Both the position numbers and the translations under genes were made by a program. From assembly GCA_003554585.1 (NCBI GenBank), contig PWGV01000024.1:1-64000 (forward strand): a DNA stretch of 64,000 nt, given 5' to 3'. The notes under the pieces were generated by a model, which was not told the origin of the DNA, did not search any database, and worked only from the letters and a program-made list of their open reading frames with translations. The stretch's first letter is position 1. Every line of letters starts with the position of its first letter. Origin of the DNA: Halobacteroidaceae bacterium (GTDB taxonomy: Bacteria > Bacillota > Halanaerobiia > B1SED10-174). Shown piece by piece: positions 49,191 through 57,973 of this stretch.

Positions 49191-50048
49191 ATGGAATTCC
49201 GACCCCTAAAACCTGAAGATAAAGATGTGGCCCTGGCCATTGCTGCTGAAACCTGGAATGGCGAGGACTATATTCACCTGATCTGGGATGAGTGGCTAAA
49301 TGAAGAAGATGGTGAATTTACCGCCATTCTCAGCAAGGGAGAACTGGTTGGTTATGGCAAATATACCCTCCTCGGACCGGGTGAGGTCTGGCTGCACGGC
49401 GCCCGAATAAAAAAAGAAAGGCGGGGTGAGGGTATTGGCAGTGCCCTGCTCGAATATTTTCTGAATAAAGCCCAAAAAGATGGAATGGAAGTAGTTCGTT
49501 ACGCAGCCCACGCTTCCAACGATTCATCTATCAACATGGGGTTAAACAGGGGAGCCAGAATTGTTGGCAAATATCATCTTTTCAGCCGTCCCCTGACCGC
49601 ACCCACCCCTGCAGCCAAAACAGTTCCTCACCAGGTAACGGAAATCACTCCCCAGGTTATCGAAGATATTCAGCGTTGTCCTTTCATTAAATATGGCAAC
49701 GGGTTTATGGCCTCTAACTGGCAGCTCCGTAAAGTGAGCCGGCACAGTCTTGAACAATACCTGGAGAAAGGTGAAATTTACGGCATGCATCGGGGTTATA
49801 TTTTGTATACCCCTCCTTCTTCTCCCAAGGATTTTGCCTATATCTCAGCTATTTCTGGTAGCCTTGAAGTTCAGAATCTACTCCTGAATTGGGCTTTAAA
49901 TCAGAGTAAAAAACAAAAAGCAGGCTCGGTTATGGTAAAAATCCCCTCCTACCCTCCCCTGATCCAGTTTTTCCGCAGGCGAGGATTTTTGCCCTGGGGC
50001 AAAACTACCGAGTCCGATTTTCTTTTACTTGAGTTTAAAACTTCTTGA
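49191..50048 (+). CDS. GNAT family N-acetyltransferase
   Basis: VWLHGARIKKERRGEGIGSALLEYFLNKAQKDG acetyl-CoA binding motif. Confidence 0.88.
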   Translation: MEFRPLKPEDKDVALAIAAETWNGEDYIHLIWDEWLNEEDGEFTAILSKGELVGYGKYTLLGPGEVWLHGARIKKERRGEGIGSALLEYFLNKAQKDGMEVVRYAAHASNDSSINMGLNRGARIVGKYHLFSRPLTAPTPAAKTVPHQVTEITPQVIEDIQRCPFIKYGNGFMASNWQLRKVSRHSLEQYLEKGEIYGMHRGYILYTPPSSPKDFAYISAISGSLEVQNLLLNWALNQSKKQKAGSVMVKIPSYPPLIQFFRRRGFLPWGKTTESDFLLLEFKTS

Positions 50049-50143
50049 GGTTCAATTTTCCGCAAGAAGCAGGAGAAAAAATAAATACTATGGACCAGAG
50101 AAAAATCTATCTCCTTTTCCCTGGCCTTTGGAGGTGATTTTTT

Positions 50144-51520
50144 TTGCAATCAAAACTGCAAAACCTTGTTTCCCTGAGTAATTCTGATTACTGTGATATC
50201 CGTATTGAAGAAACAGAAGTCACTCTTATTTCTTTCCGGGGCAAAGAGATCGAAAAAATGGAGGGGAAAATTCAGTTTGGAGGTTGTATAAGGACCCTCA
50301 TCGGAAGCGGTTGGGGTTTTGTTGCGTTTAACCGGCTGGATGAACTGGAAGATAAGCTTCGCCGGGCTGAAGAACAGGCCCGGGCCATTAACCGGGTCAA
50401 AGCAGGTTCAATTTCTCTTGCTCCCTCCCAAAAATTTATTGACCGGGTTTTTACCCCCTACCGGGAAGATCCCCGGAAGGTTTCTTTAAAAGAAAAGGCA
50501 GAGCTTCTCGAACATTATAATCAGTTAATTCTAGAAACTGACCCCCGCATTACCAGCACCCGCATCGTCTACTTTGACAAACATACCGACTGGTATTATA
50601 CCAATTCCCATGGTTCTTATATTTACCAGGAAAAGACGGATATCGGAGGCAATCTGGGGGCTACCGCCAGCGATGGAGAAGAAAGAACTTACGATTCGGT
50701 CACTTTTGGCTCAACTAACGATTTCAACTCCGCCCGAAACCACGATGAAGCAGTGATCGCTGCTGCCCAAAGGGCTGCAGATCAATTAACCGCCCCTACC
50801 GTCAGGGGTGGAGAATACACAGTTATTCTTGACCCGGAAATGGCGGGTCTTTTCGTCCACGAAGCCTTCGGCCATTTAAGTGAAGCCGATGAAATCTACG
50901 AAGACAAAAATCTCCTGAAATTAATGGAGCTGGGCACCCGTTACGGCCCCTCATTTTTAAATATTTATGACAGCGGGCAGGAATGGGGCAACCGGGGTTG
51001 CATGAAATATGATGACGAAGGAACTCCCACCGAAAAAACCTACCTGATAAAAGGAGGAGAAGTTATTGGGCACCTCCATTCCCGGGAATCTGCTTCCAGG
51101 ATGAATGCCCGCCCAACCGGAAACGCCCGGGCAATTAATTACCGCTTTCCACCAATCTGCCGAATGCGGTCTACCTGTATTGAAGGAGGTAAGGATAAAT
51201 TTGAGGACATGCTCTCCGGTATAGACCTCGGCGTTTACGCAATTGGAGGTATTGGGGGAGAAACAAATGGCGAACTGTTTACATTTACCGCCACCAGGGG
51301 CCAGATGATCCGCAATGGACGCCTTGCTGAACCTGTAAAAAACGTTACTCTTACCGGCAATGTCTTTCACACTCTGGATAATATCGATAAAATCGGAGAC
51401 GATTTTTCATTTTTAAATAACGCCGGGGGCTGCGGAAAATTCGAGCAGTCTCCCCTGCCCACAAGCGAAGGCTCACCCCATATCCGCATCAAAAATGTAA
51501 TTATCGGGGGTGAAAGCTAA
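50144..51520 (+). CDS. tldD: TldD family metallopeptidase
   Basis: HEAFGHLSEADEI (HExxxH) motif; GGxGGETNGELFTFTATRGQMIRNG. Confidence 0.93.
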   Translation: MQSKLQNLVSLSNSDYCDIRIEETEVTLISFRGKEIEKMEGKIQFGGCIRTLIGSGWGFVAFNRLDELEDKLRRAEEQARAINRVKAGSISLAPSQKFIDRVFTPYREDPRKVSLKEKAELLEHYNQLILETDPRITSTRIVYFDKHTDWYYTNSHGSYIYQEKTDIGGNLGATASDGEERTYDSVTFGSTNDFNSARNHDEAVIAAAQRAADQLTAPTVRGGEYTVILDPEMAGLFVHEAFGHLSEADEIYEDKNLLKLMELGTRYGPSFLNIYDSGQEWGNRGCMKYDDEGTPTEKTYLIKGGEVIGHLHSRESASRMNARPTGNARAINYRFPPICRMRSTCIEGGKDKFEDMLSGIDLGVYAIGGIGGETNGELFTFTATRGQMIRNGRLAEPVKNVTLTGNVFHTLDNIDKIGDDFSFLNNAGGCGKFEQSPLPTSEGSPHIRIKNVIIGGES

Positions 51521-52803
51521 TGGATTTTAAGTCAATGCTAAATCCTGAAGAAAAAGGCGACCTCCTGCGCAAGGAAAGTCAACATACCACAGTCCAGTTT
51601 TCCAATAACCGGCTGAAAAAAATAAATTCAGGAGAGAGCAACAGGGAAGTCCTGCGTTTAATAAAAAATAGCCGAGTAGGGCTTGTGGAAAATACCAAGC
51701 CGGAAAACAATAATCGTTTAATTGAAATGGCCCGGGAAGCATCCGAGCTTGGCTCCAGAGTTGAATTTTCTTTGCCGGGTCAAGTTCATCTGGAAAGACC
51801 CGAAATTTGTGATGAGCAAATCGACAGGTTAAAGTTGGAGGAATTAATCCGGCCCGCCCAGGAGTTTATTCAAAAAACCACGTCCTACCATCCCGATCTC
51901 CAGGCTGAAGTTAGCGTCCGCAAGGAGAACAACTTTATTAAACTGGAAAACAGTTCGGGCTTTTCCGGGTCTTATAGAAAAACCCAGGTTAAAATTCTTT
52001 TTGGACTGAGGTTAATCGAGGGGAAAAATCTTCTCGTAGCCTATTCTTTCCCCCAGGAAACCCACTGGGAAAATATTAACTGGGAAGAAGAAAGAGAAAC
52101 TCTCCTGCAAAAAATTGACTGGGGAAGAAAGAATGTTAGCCTGCCTTCAGGAAATTACCCTGTCCTTTTCATTCCGGAAACCTTTGCGGAAATTCTCCAC
52201 CCTGTTGAAGCATGCCTGAATGGCCAGGCCGTGGTCCGGGGATTATCTCCCTGGGCAAATAGATTGGAAGAAAAGATTTTTTCTGAAAATTTTAGCCTTT
52301 CTAATAATGGTTTATTGCCCAGGGGACCAGGAAGCAAACCCTTTGATCGGGAAGGAGTCGGCTGTTCTTCTTTCCACTTAATTGAGAACGGAAAATTGCA
52401 AAACTATTTGTTGGATTTAGAAACAGCCCATAAACTAAATCTAACTCCCATGGGAACGGGTGGAGAAAACGGTCCCACTATTAATAACCTTGTAATGGAA
52501 CCCGGGGAAAAATCCTTTTCTGAAATGTTACAGAGCATCGACGAAGGAATTTTAATCGCTGGAACCATGGGCGCATGGGCAGGCAACCCCTACGGAGGAC
52601 AGGTAAGCGGCAATATTTCCCTGGGTTATAAAATTAAAAACGGTAAAATTGAGGGCCGCCTAAAAGATGCCATGTTCTCTCTCAATATATTCCGGGCCTT
52701 TAAAGACAACATTTCTGCCATTGGTTCAGAACCAAAATGGGTCGATAACTTGCATTTACCTGCCGTTTTAATTGATCCCGTAAATATATCTATAAAAGGA
52801 TAG
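51520..52803 (+). CDS. TldE/PmbA family protein
   Basis: GVGCSSFHLIENGKLQNYLLDLETAHKLN; AWAGNPYGGQVSGNISLGYKIKNGKIEGRLKDAM; partner of upstream TldD. Confidence 0.9.
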   Translation: MDFKSMLNPEEKGDLLRKESQHTTVQFSNNRLKKINSGESNREVLRLIKNSRVGLVENTKPENNNRLIEMAREASELGSRVEFSLPGQVHLERPEICDEQIDRLKLEELIRPAQEFIQKTTSYHPDLQAEVSVRKENNFIKLENSSGFSGSYRKTQVKILFGLRLIEGKNLLVAYSFPQETHWENINWEEERETLLQKIDWGRKNVSLPSGNYPVLFIPETFAEILHPVEACLNGQAVVRGLSPWANRLEEKIFSENFSLSNNGLLPRGPGSKPFDREGVGCSSFHLIENGKLQNYLLDLETAHKLNLTPMGTGGENGPTINNLVMEPGEKSFSEMLQSIDEGILIAGTMGAWAGNPYGGQVSGNISLGYKIKNGKIEGRLKDAMFSLNIFRAFKDNISAIGSEPKWVDNLHLPAVLIDPVNISIKG

Positions 52804-52814
52804 GGGGAAAACCC

Positions 52815-53708
52815 TTGGGTTTATTTAATTCTGTTCTTGTGATTGTTAACCCCATAGCGGGAAGCGGAAAAGCAGGAAGAATGGTCCCAGAACTGCGAAA
52901 CCGACTCGAAAAATTCGGAATCCCCTATACCCTTACCGAAACTCAAGCACCGGACCACGCCACACAAATCGCCCAGAAAGCCGCTGAAGAAGGTTATGAT
53001 GCCGTCTGCGCAGTAGGCGGAGACGGAACTGTGAACGAGGTTATCAATGGGCTGGGAGAAGATGGCCCAGCTTTTGGTATAATACCCCTGGGTACGGGAA
53101 ATGACCTTGCTAGAACCATGGGAATTTCCCTCGCTCCACTGGAAAGCGTTTCCCTTCTAAGCCAGGGTAAAATCAGGAAAATTGACCTTGGAAAGGAAAC
53201 TGACCGCCTTTTTTCCATCATTGCTGGACTTGGATTCCCCGCAGAAGTCATGAAGAGGACCAATAGTTATAAGGGAATGCTCCGTGGTTCAATGGCCATT
53301 GCCTACAACGTTGTTAAAACAATTTCCCTGCTGCATCCAGTCCCGGTAGAACTGGATCTCGATGGTAAAAAGTTCTCTCGTAAGGCCAGCGGCCTATTTA
53401 TTCTCAATACCCGTTTTACCGGTGGTGGTCTAATGGTTGCCCCGGACGCTGATCCCGAAGACGGCCTGTTGGACGTTGTCATTATGAATAATCTATCCCG
53501 GGGGGGGTTACTGGGACTTCTTCCACGGGTTTACAGGGGAGGCCATCGCAACCACCCCCAGGTTGAATTCTTCCGGGCCAGGGAAATTTCCATTAATACT
53601 GCCGCTCCGTATCCCAAAATGTTTGACGGCTCCATTTATGGGACCTCGCCCCTCCGGGTTGAGGTAGTTCCCCAGAAATTTAAAATTATTTGTCCTGAGG
53701 AGGTTTAA
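52815..53708 (+). CDS. Diacylglycerol/lipid kinase family (YegS/DgkB-like)
   Basis: VIVNPIAGSGKAGRMVPEL; AVGGDGTVNEVINGL; IIPLGTGNDLARTMGI. Confidence 0.94.
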   Translation: MGLFNSVLVIVNPIAGSGKAGRMVPELRNRLEKFGIPYTLTETQAPDHATQIAQKAAEEGYDAVCAVGGDGTVNEVINGLGEDGPAFGIIPLGTGNDLARTMGISLAPLESVSLLSQGKIRKIDLGKETDRLFSIIAGLGFPAEVMKRTNSYKGMLRGSMAIAYNVVKTISLLHPVPVELDLDGKKFSRKASGLFILNTRFTGGGLMVAPDADPEDGLLDVVIMNNLSRGGLLGLLPRVYRGGHRNHPQVEFFRAREISINTAAPYPKMFDGSIYGTSPLRVEVVPQKFKIICPEEV

Positions 53709-53711
53709 GAT

Positions 53712-54815
53712 ATGACTGATCCCCGTATTGCTAAAATGGCCCAGGTCCTGGTCAACCATTCGTTAGGTTTGCATGAAGGGCAAAAAGTGGCTATCAATTC
53801 TCAGGGTACTGCCTATCCTCTAATAAAGGAGGTTTTTCGGGAAGCTATTCGCAAGGGGGCCTACCCCGAAACCCGAATCCAATTACCGGGGCTTTCAGAA
53901 ATTATTTTTAAAGAAGGTTCCGACCACCAGATCGAGTATGTTTCACCCATGATTAAGCTTATGGCCAATGAATACGATGCCTTTTTAAGCATTGGAGCTC
54001 CTTTTAATACCAGGGAACTGAGCAATATCCCCCCGGAGAAAATGAGGCAATCCCAGAGAGCAACTAGAGAAATTATGCAGACGATTATGAGCCGGGCCGC
54101 CCGCGGGGAATTGAGCTGGTGTGGGACCCAGTACCCAACCCACGCTGCAGCCCAGGAAGGGAACATGTCCCTTGATGAATATACTGAATTTGTTTTCGGT
54201 GCCTGTCTTTTGAATGAAGATGATCCCATTGCCGCCTGGAAAAAAATTCATAAACAGCACGAGAAATTTATTGATTACCTGGAAAATTGTTCTGAACTCC
54301 ACTTTAAATCGAAAGACACAGATCTCAAACTTAATATTTCAGGCCGAAAATGGGAAAACTGCGATGGAAAAAACAACTTCCCCGATGGAGAAATTTTTAC
54401 CGCTCCGATCGAAGATTCGGTAAATGGGCATATCCGCTTCAGTTTCCCGGGCATATATCTGGGGCGGGAAATAGAGGATATCAAGCTAACTTTCTCTGAA
54501 GGAAAAGTAGTTGAGGCCAGGGCCGAAAAAGGAGAAGACCTGCTCCAGACCATTCTCGATACCGATGAGGGCTCCCGATTTGTTGGGGAGGTAGCCATGG
54601 GCACCAACTACGGTATTAAACATTTTACTAAGAACATGCTTTTTGACGAAAAAATCGGAGGGACAATTCACCTGGCTCTTGGCAACGGTTACCCCGAGAC
54701 AGGCAGTAAAAACCAATCGGCAATTCACTGGGATTTATTATGTGACATGCGGACCGGTGGAAAAATCCTTGCAGACGGGGAATTAATTTACAAAGACGGA
54801 ATTTTCACCATTTAA
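53712..54815 (+). CDS. M29-family (AmpS/thermophilic) aminopeptidase
   Basis: VNHSLGLHEGQKVAINSQG; HFTKNMLFDEKIGGTIHLALGNGYPETGSKNQSAIHWDLLCDMRTGGKILADGELIYKDG. Confidence 0.92.
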   Translation: MTDPRIAKMAQVLVNHSLGLHEGQKVAINSQGTAYPLIKEVFREAIRKGAYPETRIQLPGLSEIIFKEGSDHQIEYVSPMIKLMANEYDAFLSIGAPFNTRELSNIPPEKMRQSQRATREIMQTIMSRAARGELSWCGTQYPTHAAAQEGNMSLDEYTEFVFGACLLNEDDPIAAWKKIHKQHEKFIDYLENCSELHFKSKDTDLKLNISGRKWENCDGKNNFPDGEIFTAPIEDSVNGHIRFSFPGIYLGREIEDIKLTFSEGKVVEARAEKGEDLLQTILDTDEGSRFVGEVAMGTNYGIKHFTKNMLFDEKIGGTIHLALGNGYPETGSKNQSAIHWDLLCDMRTGGKILADGELIYKDGIFTI

Positions 54816-54831
54816 GCGAGGAGGGTCGGCA

Positions 54832-55545
54832 ATGTTATATTTAATAAGACCGATAAAAATTACAATATACTTTTTGCTGGCCTGGGTTTTCCTGTTATTC
54901 CTGATTTTTTCAAGAATGGTTTCCATGGGCCTTCTATCCTTTACAGCGGCTGCTTTCCTGGATTTTGCTTACGCCCCCTGGGTTGTTAATAGTATCAAAT
55001 CCGCTCAGTATGGGCTCCCCACTGCAACTCTTGTTGCCAGCGGATTATTCTCAACCCTTTCCCTGGCCCTTCCGGCAATTTTGCTTGCTTTGCCAGTCCT
55101 TTTCCGTTTCTGGAAAGAAGGGCTGCCAGCTCCATTCATTTTAACAGGAAGAATCTTAAGCAAGGCTCCCTTTTTCTGGTGGTCAATGATCCTGGCGGGA
55201 ATTTTCCTCCACTTTGGCTGGCAGCCAGCCCAGGATCCACTTGTCCCATTTTTAATTGCTTTCGTTTATTATTCATTTCTGGGGATAACCTTCCTGAGAA
55301 AACCCAGGCCCTGGCCAGCCCAGGTTTCTTTTGTTTTAATGGCCAGCGGGGCTCATTTAGTTTTCGAAACTGTAATGGCCTGGCCGGGAATAGGCCCATT
55401 ACTTTTTAACAGTATCCTGCAGCAGGATCATATTCTGACCTCGGTAATATTCCTTGCTATTTTAAGCCTTGTGATGCTAATTAACTGGGTGCTTTCCCTC
55501 GGTGATGAAGTAAAAAGGGTATTCTGGGGGGAGGAAATCAAATGA
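54832..55545 (+). CDS. Divergent OppB-like permease (degenerate)
   Basis: C-terminal VFETVMAWPGIGPLLFNSILQQDHILTSVIFLAILSLVMLINWVLSLGDEVKR aligns by eye with OppB ETVFSWPGLG...; multiple TM segments. Confidence 0.6.
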   Translation: MLYLIRPIKITIYFLLAWVFLLFLIFSRMVSMGLLSFTAAAFLDFAYAPWVVNSIKSAQYGLPTATLVASGLFSTLSLALPAILLALPVLFRFWKEGLPAPFILTGRILSKAPFFWWSMILAGIFLHFGWQPAQDPLVPFLIAFVYYSFLGITFLRKPRPWPAQVSFVLMASGAHLVFETVMAWPGIGPLLFNSILQQDHILTSVIFLAILSLVMLINWVLSLGDEVKRVFWGEEIK

Positions 55546-56282
55546 CTGAAAATCCCAGGAAAAAAAATTTCACCCCGTACATAAAAAGATTAAAAACCCG
55601 GATCTTAAAAAATCCCAATTTCCCCTTGAACCTTTTTGCGTTCCTTTTCCTTTCTCTATTATTCCTTACCAGTTTAATCCCCGATTTTGCCAGCCTTGAA
55701 TTTTTCCTGAAAACCCGCAACACTTTTTTAATTTCTGGAGGGCTGGCAATACCCCTGACCATGTTCTTTTATATCCTGGCGCTGTTCCCCCGGGTTAATC
55801 TTCTACCTTTTTGGGCCGGACTTTCTCCCATCTTACTGGCCCTGGTTTTATTGGCCTGGGGGTATCCCTTTTTACCAGCGTTGGCCCTGGGTTCCATTGG
55901 TTTTGCCGGCCTGGAAATTTATCCCCGCATATCTCGCTTTATCGAAGGAGCAAATCGACATCCTTCCTTTTTTACAAGTAAAGTCATGGGGATTTCTGAT
56001 CCAGTCCTTTTTTTAAAAATTACCCTGCCTGTTTCTATTTCTATTTTGGGACGGTCATTTTTGCGCGTTTTTCTGTGCATTCTGGCAGTGGAAACTACCA
56101 TTAGCTTCCTTGGCTTAAAAAGCCCCTTATTAGAAACCTGGGGGACTGCCCTGAACCAGGCCTATCTCCACCCTGACTGGCCTCAAAACTGGGGAGAGTT
56201 TCTCTGGCCCGGCGCCATTTTTCTTCTCACAAGTTTGGCCTGCTCGATCCTGATTGAGGAGGGGAAGAATAATGTTGATTAA
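55542..56282 (+). CDS. Divergent OppC-like permease
   Basis: ISDPVLFLKITLPVSISILGRSFLRVFLCILAVETTISFLGLKSPLLETWGTALNQA...GAIFLLTSLACSILIEEG matches OppC EAA/AGLSFLGLG layout. Confidence 0.65.
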   Translation: MTENPRKKNFTPYIKRLKTRILKNPNFPLNLFAFLFLSLLFLTSLIPDFASLEFFLKTRNTFLISGGLAIPLTMFFYILALFPRVNLLPFWAGLSPILLALVLLAWGYPFLPALALGSIGFAGLEIYPRISRFIEGANRHPSFFTSKVMGISDPVLFLKITLPVSISILGRSFLRVFLCILAVETTISFLGLKSPLLETWGTALNQAYLHPDWPQNWGEFLWPGAIFLLTSLACSILIEEGKNNVD

Positions 56283-57933
56283 AATAAAGGACTTAAAAAT
56301 TAAAAACGCAGCAAATCTTCCCATAAATATCAGTTCTTTTTGCCTCGAGCCGGGGCAAAGGATGCAATTAGCCGATCCAACTGGCCAGTCTAACTACATC
56401 CTGCAAATAGAAAACATAATTGACAGCCTTCCTGAAGATACAGTTTGGATCCAGGGCCAACCAATTGATTTTTTCAAACCCAACCTCTCTTTGGAAAAAC
56501 AGCTCCCGGATAAAACCAAAATTATTGCCGGAAAAATTATTGCCTGCTCCCACGACCTTCTTAAGATGAAGCCGCGGGATATTCCTTCCAACCTGCTTAA
56601 TATTTTGCGCTGGACCGCTGCTATTCTTTCAGCCCCATCTTTAATCATCGCCCGGGACGATCTAACTGATTCAGGCCCTTATTCCCGGCAAAAAGTTCTC
56701 GAAGAACTGAGCCTTTTGTTTGCAGAAAATAATACCGCTCTTTTACAAATAGTGGAACATAACGTTGATTTAAGTCCTCTAATCATGGATTATACCCGGA
56801 TAAAAGCAGGAGATATTATTACTATTTCCCCAGGAAAAAGAAACCATTCTCAGGATTTAAAAACTCCTCCCCCAGATTACAAGATCCTGGCCTTGAATGA
56901 TTGCTCTGGAGACCACCTTGAAGACTGGAACATAGATATTGCCCAAAACCAATCCTGGACTTTTATCTGTGATGGGGAGCAAACCGCCGATGGCCTGGCC
57001 AGATCACTTGCCGGGATCGAAAAACCCAAAAAAGGGACGCGAGAGTGCATTCTTAAGCCAAGGGAAATACTATATTTTGAATCCTTTCCATTCTTTCCCC
57101 AAAAAACTCTGGCTCAAAGCATCAAAATATTTTCAAAGCAAATTTCTTCCCCAAAAAAACTCGACCAAAATTTTAAAAAACTACAGGAAAAAATCAAAGA
57201 GTTTAATTACCTCCAACCCGAAAATATTCTCTCTTTTTTCCCGGATGAAATTTCTCCAGCCCAGGAATTAAATATTTTCCTCTTATGGGCTTCTGTTATC
57301 CCACCTCGGCTTTTGATTTTGAATAACCCCCGGGGTTTAATCCAGGAAAATCTTTCCCTTATGCAGTCCTTGATAAAAAATCAGAGGACCAATATTCTAA
57401 TAACAACTACACGGACGGATTTAGCCCTTACCCCTAAGCTGGGAATTGTCTTTGAAAAACGACTGCTGGAGGATGGGCCCCAATATAAAATCCGAGACAC
57501 CCCTTTCCACCCTTATTCCCGGGCCATACTGACTCCTGATCGCGAGCTTCCCTCCTTCCCTTTCAACCGGGAAGAAATTAACGGCTGTCCCTTTCACCCC
57601 GCCTGCGGGGAGTCTTTCTCCTATTGCGGGTGGAATGGTGCTGACCTGAAAGTTTTCCTGCAGAATCGCCATTTAGACAATTCAATCCATAGTTATGGTT
57701 TGAAAGGAAATGACCTTTCCCTTGAACTCGCCTATACTTCAGAATTTTTCTGGCAGGATTTAATTGAGGAAATAAAGTCCCTGATGTCATCTCAAAACGA
57801 ACCCCTATCCGAGGCCTGTTTGGAGGTAGAATATGAAAACCGAAAGGTTTGGGCCCGCTTTTCACCCCAGAAACCACCCGGTCTGCAAAAAGTTGAAACC
57901 GACCGCCGGGTAGCCTGCCACCTTTTCAAGTAA
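56272..57933 (+). CDS. Fused double OppD/OppF-like ABC protein lacking recognisable catalytic motifs
   Basis: HPYSRAIL, GCPFHPACGESFSYC and RRVACHLF are OppD/F C-terminal hallmarks; PSLIIARDDLTDS and PRLLILNNPRGLI occupy Walker B/D-loop positions; no GxxGxGK[ST] in either half; start trimmed to ATG after gaggagg. Confidence 0.6.
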   Translation: MLIKIKDLKIKNAANLPINISSFCLEPGQRMQLADPTGQSNYILQIENIIDSLPEDTVWIQGQPIDFFKPNLSLEKQLPDKTKIIAGKIIACSHDLLKMKPRDIPSNLLNILRWTAAILSAPSLIIARDDLTDSGPYSRQKVLEELSLLFAENNTALLQIVEHNVDLSPLIMDYTRIKAGDIITISPGKRNHSQDLKTPPPDYKILALNDCSGDHLEDWNIDIAQNQSWTFICDGEQTADGLARSLAGIEKPKKGTRECILKPREILYFESFPFFPQKTLAQSIKIFSKQISSPKKLDQNFKKLQEKIKEFNYLQPENILSFFPDEISPAQELNIFLLWASVIPPRLLILNNPRGLIQENLSLMQSLIKNQRTNILITTTRTDLALTPKLGIVFEKRLLEDGPQYKIRDTPFHPYSRAILTPDRELPSFPFNREEINGCPFHPACGESFSYCGWNGADLKVFLQNRHLDNSIHSYGLKGNDLSLELAYTSEFFWQDLIEEIKSLMSSQNEPLSEACLEVEYENRKVWARFSPQKPPGLQKVETDRRVACHLFK

Positions 57934-57966
57934 AAAACCTCTGGATTTACCAGAGGTTTTCTCTTT
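57933..57966 (+). terminator. Intrinsic terminator ending the tldD-to-opp-like gene run
   Basis: AAAACCTCTGG-attta-CCAGAGGTTTT then CTCTTTTT. Confidence 0.8.
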
Positions 57967-57973
57967 TTCTTCA

